Both the position numbers and the translations under genes were made by a program. The notes below the pieces were generated by a model. It was not told where the DNA came from and did not search any database. It saw only the letters and a program-made list of their open reading frames with translations. A DNA stretch of 64,000 nt from Arthrobacter sp. B3I4 (GTDB taxonomy: Bacteria; Actinomycetota; Actinomycetes; Actinomycetales; Micrococcaceae): positions 2,232,001 through 2,296,000 of the forward strand of contig NZ_JAUSYK010000001.1 in assembly GCF_030816855.1 (NCBI RefSeq). The letters run 5' to 3'. Within the stretch, counting starts at the first letter, position 1, and each line of letters begins with the position of its first letter. Positions 54,300-63,210 of the stretch are shown here, one piece after another.

Positions 54300-55634
54300 A
54301 TGACTGAGGCATTGACTTCGCACCCCGACCTGCCGGTTTCCGATGCGCCCTCCGCCGGCCTGCCGGTGGCGGCAGTGGACGTCGAAGCCGCCGTGCACGC
54401 CATCGCCGACCGTGCCCGGGCCGCTTCCCGCCAGATGGCCCGCGCCAACCGGGCCTGGAAGGACCGCGGGCTGCGCGCCATCGGCGCCGCCCTGGTGCAG
54501 CACAAGGACACCATCCTCGCCGCCAACGCCCAGGACGTTGCCGCAGGCCGTGCCAACGGAACCTCGGCTGCGCTGCTGGACCGCCTTACCCTCACCGACG
54601 GCCGCGTGCAAAGCCTCGCCGCGGCCCTGGAGAACCTCGCGAACCTGCCCGACCCGGTCGGCAACGTCGTCCGCGGCCAGACCCTGCCGAACGGTCTGCG
54701 CCTGCGCCAGATCAACGTTCCGATGGGCGTGGTCGCAGCCATCTACGAGGCGCGCCCCAACGTGACCGTGGATATCGCCGGCCTGGCGCTCAAGAGCGGC
54801 AACGCCGTCATCCTCCGCGGCGGAAGCGCCGCCGCCGCCACGAACGCCGCGTTGCTGGGTGTCCTCCGCGACGCGCTGGACTCCGTGGGCCTGCCCGCCG
54901 ACGCCGTCCAAAGTGTCGATGACTACGGCCGCGACGGCGCCAACGTGCTGATGCGCGCCCGGGGCCGGGTCGACGTGCTGATTCCCCGCGGCGGACGCGA
55001 TCTGATCCAGACCGTGGTGATGAACTCCTCGGTGCCCGTCATTGAAACCGGTGAAGGCAACGTGCACATCTTCCTGGACGCCTCGGCGGACGAGAAGATG
55101 GCCGTCGAGATCCTGCTGAACGCCAAGACGCAGCGCCCCAGCGTCTGCAACACGGTGGAGACGCTGCTGGTGCATTCCGGCTTCACCGTGCTGCCCGCCG
55201 TCGCCGCTGCCCTGCGCGGCGCCGGCGTCACCCTGCACACGGACGAGCGGATCCGCGCCGCCCTGCCCGAAGCTGTGGACTCCGTTCCCGCCACCGACGA
55301 GGACTGGGCCACTGAATACATGGACCTGGACCTGGCCGTGGCCATGGTGGACAGCCTGGACGAGGCGGTACAGCACATCCGCACCTGGTCCACCGGGCAC
55401 ACCGAGGCGATCCTCACCAACGACCTGGCAAACGCCGAGCGCTTCATCGCCGAGGTCGATTCGGCCGCTGTGATCGTGAACGCATCGACACGGTTCACCG
55501 ACGGCGGCGAGCTGGGGCTGGGCGCCGAGGTGGGTATCTCCACGCAGAAGCTGCATGCCCGCGGCCCGATGGGACTGACCGAACTCACCACCACCAAGTG
55601 GATCGTGCAGGGCGAAGGCCAGACCCGGGCCTAG
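54300..55634 (+). CDS. proA: Gamma-glutamyl phosphate reductase
   Basis: ProA reduces gamma-glutamyl phosphate to glutamate semialdehyde with NADPH, the second proline step. The 444-residue aldehyde-dehydrogenase-fold enzyme has [30 protein letters not shown] and the catalytic Cys283 in [13 protein letters not shown]. The end [19 protein letters not shown] is also typical. It follows proB by 26 bp as an operon. Confidence 0.97.
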   Translation: MTEALTSHPDLPVSDAPSAGLPVAAVDVEAAVHAIADRARAASRQMARANRAWKDRGLRAIGAALVQHKDTILAANAQDVAAGRANGTSAALLDRLTLTDGRVQSLAAALENLANLPDPVGNVVRGQTLPNGLRLRQINVPMGVVAAIYEARPNVTVDIAGLALKSGNAVILRGGSAAAATNAALLGVLRDALDSVGLPADAVQSVDDYGRDGANVLMRARGRVDVLIPRGGRDLIQTVVMNSSVPVIETGEGNVHIFLDASADEKMAVEILLNAKTQRPSVCNTVETLLVHSGFTVLPAVAAALRGAGVTLHTDERIRAALPEAVDSVPATDEDWATEYMDLDLAVAMVDSLDEAVQHIRTWSTGHTEAILTNDLANAERFIAEVDSAAVIVNASTRFTDGGELGLGAEVGISTQKLHARGPMGLTELTTTKWIVQGEGQTRA

Positions 55635-55725
55635 CAACGCGGTAACATGGAACAGAAGCCAGCAACGGCGGGTTCCACCGGCGCCGTTAAGCCATCGTAG
55701 ATATTTGAACTTAGTAGGGGAGAAC

Positions 55726-55959
55726 ATGCTGTTTCAGCAGATCGCCACGTCCGTCGCCGCAGCCGTCGAACACGAGGAACTCGCGCCGCTGATCGCGCCG
55801 CCGTTCGTTATTGGCGGGTCGATGTTCGTGCTCCTGCTGGTCCTGATGTTCATCACGCTGTCCTACGGCAACCTGGGCAAGCGCCACGAGGCCGTTGAGG
55901 AGCACGCGGACCCGCACCGTCAGCACCCCAACAAGCACGACCGCGGCCAAGGGCACTAA
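55726..55959 (+). CDS. Small single-span membrane protein
   Basis: This 77-residue protein has one hydrophobic helix ([21 protein letters not shown], about 28-48) followed by a His-, Asp- and Arg-rich cytoplasmic tail ([20 protein letters not shown]). TAGGGGAG precedes ATG 55726. It sits between proA and nadD, where related actinobacteria also carry a small membrane protein. The frame overlaps the proposed nadD start by 65 bp. Function is unknown; the His-rich tail could bind metal, but this is speculative. Confidence 0.7.
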   Translation: MLFQQIATSVAAAVEHEELAPLIAPPFVIGGSMFVLLLVLMFITLSYGNLGKRHEAVEEHADPHRQHPNKHDRGQGH

Positions 55960-56641
55960 TATTTCCGCCACGGAGAAGCAGCACGGCGCCAAGCGCCGCC
56001 TGCGACTGGGTGTGATGGGCGGCACGTTCGACCCGATCCATCACGGCCACCTTGTCGCGGCCAGCGAGGTCGCGGCGAAGTTCGGCCTCGATGAAGTGGT
56101 GTTCGTTCCGACCGGGCAGCCCTGGCAAAAGAGCGCCAAGAAAGTCACCCAGGCCGAACACCGGTACCTGATGACCGTCATCGCCACGGCCTCCAATCCG
56201 CGGTTTACGGTCAGCCGGGTCGACGTTGACCGGCCCGGCCCCACCTACACCATCGACACGCTGCGGGACCTGCACACGCTGCGGCCGGAAGCGGATCTGT
56301 TCTTCATCACCGGTGCCGACGCGCTGGCCCAGATCCTGTCCTGGAAGGACATCAACGAACTTTGGTCGCTGGCGCACTTCGTGGGTGTGACCAGGCCGGG
56401 GCACGAACTGGACGGCATGGGCCGCGACGATGTCACCCTGCTGGAAATCCCGGCCATGGCCATCTCCTCCACGGACTGCCGGGCCCGCGTTGCCGCCGGG
56501 AACCCCGTCTGGTACCTCGTGCCGGACGGCGTGGTCCAGTACATCGCCAAGTACGACCTCTACGACGGCCAGCCGGAGGCCGGACTCGACCTCCCCGACG
56601 CCGGTCTCCTCAAGACAAACCAAACCGCCAGCACCGAATGA
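55895..56641 (+). CDS. nadD: Nicotinate-nucleotide adenylyltransferase
   Basis: NadD adenylates nicotinate mononucleotide in NAD synthesis. The core starts [21 protein letters not shown] (the GTFDPIHxGH nucleotidyltransferase signature), with [25 protein letters not shown] and the [10 protein letters not shown] (ISST-x-x-R) motif. The start is uncertain. TTG 55895 (GAGG 3 nt upstream) gives 248 residues with a basic leader. GTG 56012 or ATG 56015 would cut the first strand. A rare ATT at 55961 sits behind AAGGG. The core assignment is firm regardless. Confidence 0.9.
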   Translation: MRSTRTRTVSTPTSTTAAKGTNISATEKQHGAKRRLRLGVMGGTFDPIHHGHLVAASEVAAKFGLDEVVFVPTGQPWQKSAKKVTQAEHRYLMTVIATASNPRFTVSRVDVDRPGPTYTIDTLRDLHTLRPEADLFFITGADALAQILSWKDINELWSLAHFVGVTRPGHELDGMGRDDVTLLEIPAMAISSTDCRARVAAGNPVWYLVPDGVVQYIAKYDLYDGQPEAGLDLPDAGLLKTNQTASTE

Positions 56642-56648
56642 GCCTTTC

Positions 56649-58085
56649 ATGAGTCAGGAACAGCCCCCCATCCGCCGCCGCCGCGAATTGCGCCAGGCCT
56701 GGGATGAGCGCCAGGAAGTGAACCCGGACACTGGCGCCACTGGTGCCGATGCTGTTCGGGCTGCGCCGGGCCAGGACGGTGTGGCAGGTTCCGGCTCGAG
56801 CCCGTCGTCTGAACGCCCGGCCGAACCGACCGAGGCCGAAACGACCGGCCGCCGCCGTATTCCCGGTCCGGTGGACTCGGTGCGGACCACGTCGGCAGCC
56901 CAGCGCTCCTCGCAGATCCGCGCCCGGGACCGGGCGGCTCTCCGTACGATCAAGGAGCTCGCCGAGAAAGAAGGCCAGCTCTCACCCGGCGGCCCGCTCA
57001 CTCGCCGCCAGCTGCGGCTGCAGCAGCTGGCCGAGGAGACGGCTCCGGCGACCTCGGCCAACCCCATCGTTCCGATGCCGTCACCGCGGACCCGGCCGCA
57101 GCAGTCTCCCGCCTCCCAGGGCTCGGCCGCGGCTCCTGCCGCCTCTGATGCTGCCGGCGGCTCAAGTGCGGCTCCCGGCCCGAACACGGTCTCCGCTGCC
57201 CCGGCTGGTTCGGCTGGCACCGCTGGTAAGCGGCCGGAGGGAATGAGCGTTGAGCAGGCTCTGGCGGCGCGCGAGCTCCTCGCCGAGCAGGCGCGCAACC
57301 AGCTGGCGAAGATGGACCATATCGCGGCCACGGATCCCGACGCCGTCAATCCCGAGGTGCTGGCCGAGCAGATCGCCCTGGCCGAACGTGCAGCCGTCCT
57401 GAACCGGCGTGCGGCCGCGAAGCAGAAGCTGGCCGAGCAAAACAACCAGCCCGCGGAGGCCGGCCAAAAACAACCCGGCCAGAAGCCGCGCACTGACCAG
57501 CGGCCCGGCGGCCAGCCCGGCGGCACCAAGCCGGCAACTGACAACCCCGCCGTTGAGAACCAAGACAACGGCCCCTCGACGGCGAGTAACCTGGCCATGG
57601 TCACCCCGCTGGAATTCGTCGAGGTCCCTGGCGTGGAGCGGCCGGTTATGAAGCGCCCTGCCACGTCATACGTTCCGCTGGTCACAAACCCCAGCCCCAA
57701 GGTCCAGCCACCGAGGACTTCACGCCGTCCCGGCTCGCCGCGGCAGCGCGACGCCGGCCCCGTATCGGGCCGGGCGGGCGTGCTGGCCAGGGCGGAAGAG
57801 GCCGCGCAAGCAGCAGCCCGGACGCGCGGTACTGCCGCTTCTGCACTCGCGGAGCCACCCGCACAAATGGCCGACGCGCATTCGGGCATTTTGGCCGAGG
57901 AGGATTACGCGGCGCGGCCGCCGGTGGCCGCCAATGCCGCGTACGGCCTCGACCCCTTGGACGCCGCCACCGCCGGATTGGCCCGGGCCCGGCGCCTGCA
58001 GGCGCTCCAGCTGGGAATTCTGGTGCTCGGCGTCCTCGCCTTGATTGCCGGCATCGTCCTCATCATTACCGGGATGGCCCGCTAG
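56649..58085 (+). CDS. Disordered, C-terminally membrane-anchored hypothetical protein
   Basis: This 478-residue protein is mostly low complexity, rich in Ala, Pro, Gln, Arg and Gly. It has a short basic start (MSQEQPPIRRRRELRQAWDE), a helical central part (MSVEQALAARELLAEQARNQLAKM, LAEQIALAERAAVLNRRAAAK) and one hydrophobic C-terminal helix (LQALQLGILVLGVLALIAGI plus a few residues). This makes it a tail-anchored topology with a large cytoplasmic disordered domain. It begins 8 bp after nadD and is followed by rsfS. I do not recognise a family. Codon use is as in its neighbours. Confidence 0.75.
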   Translation: MSQEQPPIRRRRELRQAWDERQEVNPDTGATGADAVRAAPGQDGVAGSGSSPSSERPAEPTEAETTGRRRIPGPVDSVRTTSAAQRSSQIRARDRAALRTIKELAEKEGQLSPGGPLTRRQLRLQQLAEETAPATSANPIVPMPSPRTRPQQSPASQGSAAAPAASDAAGGSSAAPGPNTVSAAPAGSAGTAGKRPEGMSVEQALAARELLAEQARNQLAKMDHIAATDPDAVNPEVLAEQIALAERAAVLNRRAAAKQKLAEQNNQPAEAGQKQPGQKPRTDQRPGGQPGGTKPATDNPAVENQDNGPSTASNLAMVTPLEFVEVPGVERPVMKRPATSYVPLVTNPSPKVQPPRTSRRPGSPRQRDAGPVSGRAGVLARAEEAAQAAARTRGTAASALAEPPAQMADAHSGILAEEDYAARPPVAANAAYGLDPLDAATAGLARARRLQALQLGILVLGVLALIAGIVLIITGMAR

Positions 58086-58191
58086 CTACGAGGCCGCAGC
58101 AGCCCCTCGCCGTTGTATCCGTTCACGATTCCCGGCCCTGAGGCCGCCGAATCTTTTCCACTTATAAGCTTTACCGTCTACAAGGAGTCCC

Positions 58192-58593
58192 GTGACTGCA
58201 ACCGATTCATCCATCGCCACAGCCCGCCACGCAGCCCGCGCTGCAGCGGAAAAATTGGCCGAGGACATTGTGGCCCTCGACGTCAGCGAGCGGCTTGCCC
58301 TTGCTGACGTCTTCCTGATCGCATCGGCGCCGTCCGAGCGCCAGGTCAACGCCATTGTCGACGGCATCGAGGATGAACTGTCCAAGTTCGACCTCAAGCC
58401 GGTGCGCCGCGAAGGCCGCTCCGGCGGCCGCTGGGTCCTGCTCGACTATGCCGACGTCATCATCCACGTGCAGCACGAAGAAGACCGCGTTTTCTACGCC
58501 TTGGAACGGCTCTGGAAGGACTGCCCGGTCGTGGATCTGCAGCTTGGAGACGACGTCTCCGCGAAGGCCTCCGCCGCTACCGAAACCGAGTAG
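58192..58593 (+). CDS. rsfS: Ribosome silencing factor RsfS
   Basis: RsfS binds L14 and blocks subunit joining when nutrients are short. This 133-residue protein has the family pattern EDIVALDVSERLALADVFLIASA and ERQVNAIVDGIEDEL, then GRWVLLDYADVIIHVQHEEDR and FYALERLWKDCP. AAGGAG is 5 nt before GTG 58192. It completes the nadD-(hypothetical)-rsfS arrangement common in actinobacteria. Confidence 0.96.
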   Translation: MTATDSSIATARHAARAAAEKLAEDIVALDVSERLALADVFLIASAPSERQVNAIVDGIEDELSKFDLKPVRREGRSGGRWVLLDYADVIIHVQHEEDRVFYALERLWKDCPVVDLQLGDDVSAKASAATETE

Positions 58594-58634
58594 AGGAGCG
58601 GGTGTATTCGCGCCTCTGCCTGAATATGCCCGAT

Positions 58635-58664
58635 TTGGAATTTTCAGAAGTGCTGTTCTAAGAT
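58635..58664 (+). promoter_or_regulatory. Promoter of the first tRNA-Ala gene
   Basis: TTGGAA (58635-58640) and TAAGAT (58659-58664) are separated by 18 bp and lie about 45 bp before the tRNA. Confidence 0.5.
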
Positions 58665-58709
58665 ATTTGAGTTGCTCCGGAGAGAACGAATTCGGAGCAG
58701 CGAAAATTC

Positions 58710-58782
58710 GGGGCTGTGGCGCAGCTGGTAGCGCACCTGCATGGCATGCAGGGGGTCAGGGGTTCGAGTCCCCTCAGCTCCA
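58710..58782 (+). tRNA. tRNA-Ala (GGC), first copy
   Basis: Acceptor stem GGGGCTG/CAGCTCC (one G-T pair), anticodon arm CCTGC-ATGGCAT-GCAGG with anticodon GGC, T-arm GGGGTTCGAGTCCCC and discriminator A. CCA is not encoded. The second copy 235 bp downstream is identical. Confidence 0.95.
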
Positions 58783-58788
58783 CCGAGA

Positions 58789-58827
58789 ATCCGCCGGAAC
58801 CCTTCAGGGTTCCGGCGGATTTTTTTG
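58789..58827 (+). terminator. Terminator of the first tRNA-Ala
   Basis: ATCCGCCGGAACCC and GGGTTCCGGCGGAT form a perfect 14-bp stem with a TTCA loop, followed by seven T residues. Confidence 0.93.
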
Positions 58828-58944
58828 TGCGGGGATGAGCGCCGCGCCGCGCGTGCCGATTAGCGTCTCGCGGCAATCTGGCTTAAGCTAATCAGGTTGC
58901 TTTATCAGACCGGCCTTTCCGCCGGCCAGGCAAGACAACAGTTC

Positions 58945-59017
58945 GGGGCTGTGGCGCAGCTGGTAGCGCACCTGCATGGCATGCAGGGGGTCAGGGGTTC
59001 GAGTCCCCTCAGCTCCA
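58945..59017 (+). tRNA. tRNA-Ala (GGC), second copy
   Basis: The sequence is identical to the first copy. Identity extends slightly beyond the gene, over 80 bp (58707-58786 against 58942-59021). It has its own upstream region and terminator. Confidence 0.95.
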
Positions 59018-59023
59018 CCGAAC

Positions 59024-59058
59024 GAGGCCCCGCTCATCGAGCGGGGCCTCACTGTTTT
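59024..59058 (+). terminator. Terminator of the second tRNA-Ala
   Basis: GAGGCCCCGCTC and GAGCGGGGCCTC form a 12-bp stem with an ATC loop, followed by ACTGTTTT. Confidence 0.85.
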
Positions 59059-59137
59059 CCGGCCGGGATTCCCGGGCACCGGCCTCGCGGGAAGGGGCCT
59101 CGGCTCAGTGACTGTCCCTCCGCCCTAGGATGGAGCA

Positions 59138-60244
59138 GTGAACTCAGCCCTCGCCGACGTCGTGGTCATCGGCGCCGGGCAGGCCGGATTATCGGCCGCC
59201 TACCACCTCCAGCGCCGGGGCTTCGTTCCCGCCGGTGCGGGTGCCGGCGCGTCCGCAGCCGTTCGGCCACTGACCTACGTGGTGCTCGACGCCGAGGACG
59301 GCCCCGGCGGAGCCTGGCGCCACCGCTGGAAAACGCTCCTGATGTCCACCGTGAACGGCATCAGCGACCTGCCCGGCGTGCCGCAGCCTGCCCTGGACCC
59401 AGAAGAGGCGAGCTCGAGCTTCCTGAGCCGCTACTTCGCCGGCTACGAAGCCGAGCTGGCCCTCGCCGTCGAACGACCCGTCAAGGTCCGCGCCGTCCGC
59501 CGGGCGGACGCCTACCCTGCCGGGCGCCTGCTCCTGGAGACAAGCCGGGGGACATGGTCGGCGCGGGCGATCATCAACGCTACCGGCACCTGGACCCGGC
59601 CGTTCTGGCCGATCTACCCGGGACAGACCAGCTTCCGGGGCCGCCAGCTGCATGTGGCCGACTACGTCTCCGCCGAGGAATTCCGCGGGCAGCACGTGCT
59701 TGTGGTGGGCGGAGGCATCTCGGCCGTCGGTCTGCTCGATGAGATCTCCAAGGTCACCCGGACTACCTGGTTCACCCGGCGGGAACCCGTCTGGCGCGAC
59801 GACGCCTTCGACCGGCAGGCCGGCCGGAGCGCCGTCGCCCTGGTCGAAGACCGCGTGCGGCAGGGACTTCCACCGCAAAGCGTCGTCTCCGTGACCGGGC
59901 TGATTTGGACGCCGGCACTGCGCGCAGCGGCGGCCCGCGGGGTGCTTGACCGCCACCCCATGTTCACCGGCATTGAACCTGGGGGAGTGCGGTTGGCGGA
60001 CGGTAACTTCCTGGCCGCCGACGTCATCCTTTGGGCCACCGGCTTCCGGCCCGAACTCGAACACCTGGCCCCGCTGCACCTGCGTGGCCCCGGTGGCGGT
60101 ATCACGATGGACGGCACCCGCGTTGCCGCGGAGCCGCGCGTCCACCTCGTCGGCTACGGCCCGTCCTCGTCCACCATCGGGGCGAACCGGGCGGGCCGGG
60201 CGGCGGTGGCCGGGGTGGCCGCGCTCCTTGCCGGTTCGGGATAA
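59138..60244 (+). CDS. FAD-dependent oxidoreductase of the flavin monooxygenase-like group
   Basis: This 368-residue protein has two dinucleotide-binding motifs: VVVIGAGQAGLSAAYHL at the N-terminus (FAD) and VLVVGGGISAVGLLDEI near residue 190 (NADPH). ILWATGFRPELEHL, the ATG motif of flavin monooxygenase-like enzymes, and GYGPSSSTIGANRAGR lie at the C-terminus. Substrates of related CzcO-type proteins are mostly unknown. An Ala/Gly-rich insert (GAGAGASAAV, about residues 33-43) interrupts the first Rossmann fold. GTG 59138 follows GGAG. It lies 69 bp before the methyltransferase. Confidence 0.85.
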   Translation: MNSALADVVVIGAGQAGLSAAYHLQRRGFVPAGAGAGASAAVRPLTYVVLDAEDGPGGAWRHRWKTLLMSTVNGISDLPGVPQPALDPEEASSSFLSRYFAGYEAELALAVERPVKVRAVRRADAYPAGRLLLETSRGTWSARAIINATGTWTRPFWPIYPGQTSFRGRQLHVADYVSAEEFRGQHVLVVGGGISAVGLLDEISKVTRTTWFTRREPVWRDDAFDRQAGRSAVALVEDRVRQGLPPQSVVSVTGLIWTPALRAAAARGVLDRHPMFTGIEPGGVRLADGNFLAADVILWATGFRPELEHLAPLHLRGPGGGITMDGTRVAAEPRVHLVGYGPSSSTIGANRAGRAAVAGVAALLAGSG

Positions 60245-60312
60245 CGTAAAACGTTGCACCACACCCCAAGCCTGATCACTGACAGCCCGACAAGAACGGC
60301 GGCGACCCGCGC

Positions 60313-61476
60313 GTGGCGGACACCAACCTTGAACTCCTCTTCTCCCGGCTCCGGAGGTTCCCCGACGTCGAGGCCGCCAACCTGCAGGCCTGGGACGCCA
60401 CCGACCGGCTGCTGCTGGATACAGCCGCAGAACTCGTGGCAACGGGGGAAGTTCCTCGCGGCGGCAGGATCGCCGTCGTCGGCGACAACTACGGCGCGCT
60501 CACTCTCGGCGCGCTGGCGCTCGGTCTGTCGGACAGCACCAACGCCGCCGTCCGGGTGCACCAAGACCTCATCACCGGCGAACGCGCACTGCGCCGGAAC
60601 GCCGCGGCAACCGGATTCACAGAAGGGTTCGCCCAGCTTCCGCTGCCCGCCGCCGTGGACGGCGCCGCGTTGGTCCTGCTCCAGCTGCCGCGCTCCCTTG
60701 CCGAACTGGAGGAGTTCGCCGACGCCGTGGCACGGCACGCCGCCGCCGACGTCGTGCTGCTGGCCGGTGGCAGGGTCAAACACATGAGCCTCGGCATGAA
60801 CGCCGTGCTGGCGCGCTACTTCGGCGAGGTGCAGCCGCAACTGGCTCGGCAGAAATCCCGAATTCTGCGGGCGCGGGCGGCCAGACCGGCGGGCGGCGTC
60901 CCGCCCTTTCCGGTCGAGGAACGCAATACCGAACTGGATCTCGCGGTCTGCGCCCACGGCGCCGTGTTTGCCGGGACCGGACTGGATATCGGCACCCGCT
61001 TCCTCGCCGGCTTCCTGCCGGACATGCCGTTCGTGGAGCACGCCATCGACCTGGGCTGCGGCACCGGGATCCTGGCCGCCCTGTACGCGAGGAGCCACCC
61101 GGACGCCACGGTTACTGCCACCGACCGGTCGGCTGCCGCCGTCGAGTCGGCCCTCGGCACCGCCCGTGCCAACGGCCTGGACCGGCAGATCCAGGTCCTC
61201 CAGGATGACGCGATGAGCACCCTGCCGAACGGATGCGCCGGCATGGTCCTGCTCAATCCGCCCTTCCACCTCGGTGCTGCGGTCCACGCCGGCGCCGGCA
61301 TCAAGCTCATCGAGGCGGCGGCCCGGGTTTTGGTTCCCGGCGGCGAACTTTGGACAGTGTTCAACAGCCACCTGCACTACCAGCCGGCACTGGAACGGCT
61401 GGTTGGCCCCACCGGTGAGGTGGGCCGCAACGCGAAATTCACGGTCACAGCCAGCGTCCGCAAGCCATCAAGCTAA
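60313..61476 (+). CDS. Class I methyltransferase, RlmG/RsmC-like
   Basis: This 387-residue protein has two domains: a degenerate N-terminal methyltransferase-like half (about 1-190) and an active C-terminal half with SAM motif AIDLGCGTGILAALYA and the catalytic NPPFHLG tetrad region (NPPF). This double layout and the NPPFH motif match 23S/16S rRNA guanine N2-methyltransferases of the RlmG/RsmC group. The exact target nucleotide cannot be told. GTG 60313 is used. It may be co-transcribed with the flavin enzyme. Confidence 0.85.
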   Translation: MADTNLELLFSRLRRFPDVEAANLQAWDATDRLLLDTAAELVATGEVPRGGRIAVVGDNYGALTLGALALGLSDSTNAAVRVHQDLITGERALRRNAAATGFTEGFAQLPLPAAVDGAALVLLQLPRSLAELEEFADAVARHAAADVVLLAGGRVKHMSLGMNAVLARYFGEVQPQLARQKSRILRARAARPAGGVPPFPVEERNTELDLAVCAHGAVFAGTGLDIGTRFLAGFLPDMPFVEHAIDLGCGTGILAALYARSHPDATVTATDRSAAAVESALGTARANGLDRQIQVLQDDAMSTLPNGCAGMVLLNPPFHLGAAVHAGAGIKLIEAAARVLVPGGELWTVFNSHLHYQPALERLVGPTGEVGRNAKFTVTASVRKPSS

Positions 61477-61602
61477 TCACGACGACGGCGCCGCGGTTGG
61501 CGCGCGGCACCGGTACCGCGATCAAAACAACGGTACGGACCAGGCAGCCGGTGACGTACCATTTTTGACATAGCAGTGCTTGGCCGGCCTTGAGAGGTAC
61601 CA

Positions 61603-62856
61603 GTGACTGAGATGCGCACACCCTCGCCGCGGCGCGGAACGAACCTCCCGCGGATGGGGGATTTCAACCTTACGGTCATCCTGGATGCGATCCGGCGCGC
61701 CCCGGCCGGGCTTAGCCGCGTCGAACTGGCGCAGATCGTCGGGCTCTCGCCGCAGACCATCTCCAATATTTCCCGCCGGCTGCTCGATCAGCACCTCATC
61801 GTCGAGGCCGGCAAGGAGGGAACCGGCCCCGGGAAGCCCCGCACCATGCTCCGGCTTAACCCCGGCGGAATGTACGCCGTCGGCGTCCACCTGGACCCGG
61901 CTGTCCTCACCTTTGTCGTACTGGACCTCGTGGGCGCCGTCGTCCGGCATTCACGGATCAAGACTCCCTCCTGCACCGATCCGGCGGCGATCATCGACAC
62001 CATCGCCGCCGAGATCAAGCAAGTGATTGACGACTCCGGCGTGGACCGCTCCAAGATCGCCGGACTCGGTGTCGCCTCGCCAGGGCCCATCGACCTGGTA
62101 CACGGTGCCGTGGTGAATCCGCCGCTGCTACCGGGCTGGGAACGCGTTCCGCTCCGCGATGCCCTGGCCGCGGCGACCGGCCTGACCACGCTTTTGGACA
62201 AGGACGCGACGGCCGCCGCCGTCGCCGAGACCTGGGCCGGCGGCCCCAGCGGATCCGGCAGCTTCGTTTTCGTGTACATGGGTACCGGGATAGGGTGCGG
62301 CCTGGTCCTCAATGACGAGGTGCTCCGCGGGACCTCGGGAAATGCCGGGGAGATCGGCCACATCATGGTGGACCCTGACGGACCGCTGTGCGACTGCGGC
62401 CGGCGCGGCTGTGTGAAGTCCTCCGCGATCCCGCAGGTCCTCGTCGCCCAGGCGGAGGCGGCCGGCGTACTGGATGGTTCCCCCGGGGACCGGAGCGCCC
62501 CGGTGGTGCAGGAACGCTTCGCGGAACTTTGCGCGTTGGCTTACGGCGGCAACGAGGCGGCCTTGGACATTTTGCGGAAGTCGGCCGTGCTGGTCAGCCG
62601 GGCCGTCTCCGCGGTCACCAACACCCTGGACGTGGACCGTGTGGTGTTCGGCGGCCCGTTCTGGACCTGCCTCGCACCGGCGTACCTCGAACTGGTTCCG
62701 GGGCTGGTCGACGAACACAGCGATACGCGCAGGATCCACGGAATCGAGGTGGTGGGCACCGGCGTCGGCGACGACGTCGGAGCGATCGGGGCCGCCTGCC
62801 TGGTGCTGGAGCACACCCTGGCGCCGCGCTCCCAGCGGCTTCTGCTCGAGGGCTAG
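61603..62856 (+). CDS. ROK family transcriptional regulator
   Basis: This 417-residue protein has an N-terminal winged helix (NLTVILDAIRRAPAGLSRVE, then LSPQTISNISRRLLDQHLI, about 21-66) and a ROK sugar-binding domain. The ATP/sugar motif VYMGTGIGCGLVLNDE, LLDKDATAAAVAE and the zinc-site GEIGHIMVD...CDCGRRGC are present. The residue two after the last Cys is Lys272, where ROK proteins usually have Glu (GCxE). It would sense a sugar and repress nearby or distant carbohydrate genes, but no sugar gene is adjacent. GTG 61603 is used. Confidence 0.88.
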   Translation: MTEMRTPSPRRGTNLPRMGDFNLTVILDAIRRAPAGLSRVELAQIVGLSPQTISNISRRLLDQHLIVEAGKEGTGPGKPRTMLRLNPGGMYAVGVHLDPAVLTFVVLDLVGAVVRHSRIKTPSCTDPAAIIDTIAAEIKQVIDDSGVDRSKIAGLGVASPGPIDLVHGAVVNPPLLPGWERVPLRDALAAATGLTTLLDKDATAAAVAETWAGGPSGSGSFVFVYMGTGIGCGLVLNDEVLRGTSGNAGEIGHIMVDPDGPLCDCGRRGCVKSSAIPQVLVAQAEAAGVLDGSPGDRSAPVVQERFAELCALAYGGNEAALDILRKSAVLVSRAVSAVTNTLDVDRVVFGGPFWTCLAPAYLELVPGLVDEHSDTRRIHGIEVVGTGVGDDVGAIGAACLVLEHTLAPRSQRLLLEG

Positions 62857-62904
62857 CCGGCCGCCGGTAGTGAACCGGGCGGCCGTTGACGTCAGCGTTG
62901 AGCC

Positions 62905-63102
62905 TCAGTCAATGTCCTCGAGGATGGTACCGAACGGGAGGGTGCTGTCCAGGTGGGCCTGGTGGTCGTGCGGATGGATCACCACCCGGACGCCGTGCAG
63001 CTTGTCGGCCGCCGACTGCATCAACACCGGCCGCACGGCTTTGACGACGCTCTCGCTCTGGCCGGCGAGATACTCCTGGTAACTGGCTGGAAGCTCGATC
63101 AT
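62905..63102 (-). CDS. Small hypothetical protein
   Basis: This 65-residue protein starts at ATG 63102 after GAGGG. It contains IELPASYQEYLAGQSESVVK, AADKLHGVRVVIHPHDHQAH and the end LPFGTILEDID. The compact mixed composition and G/C-biased third positions suggest a real gene, but I do not recognise it. It is convergent with the ROK gene and lies downstream of the DUF2004-like gene on the same strand. Confidence 0.5.
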   Translation of the reverse strand: MIELPASYQEYLAGQSESVVKAVRPVLMQSAADKLHGVRVVIHPHDHQAHLDSTLPFGTILEDID

Positions 63103-63210
63103 GCCCTCAGGATAGACCTGCACCGCGAAGCGTGGGGAGGGCATTCACTCATCGACTGCTGGGCCCAAGCCCTTTTGACCCCTCAAGAGGACCGTTATGG
63201 AGCAGCCGGT

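Noticed and set aside
58110..58191. Possible extra small gene between the disordered protein and rsfS
   Set aside because: The short frame lacks a ribosome-binding site and conserved character; it is simply the rsfS leader.
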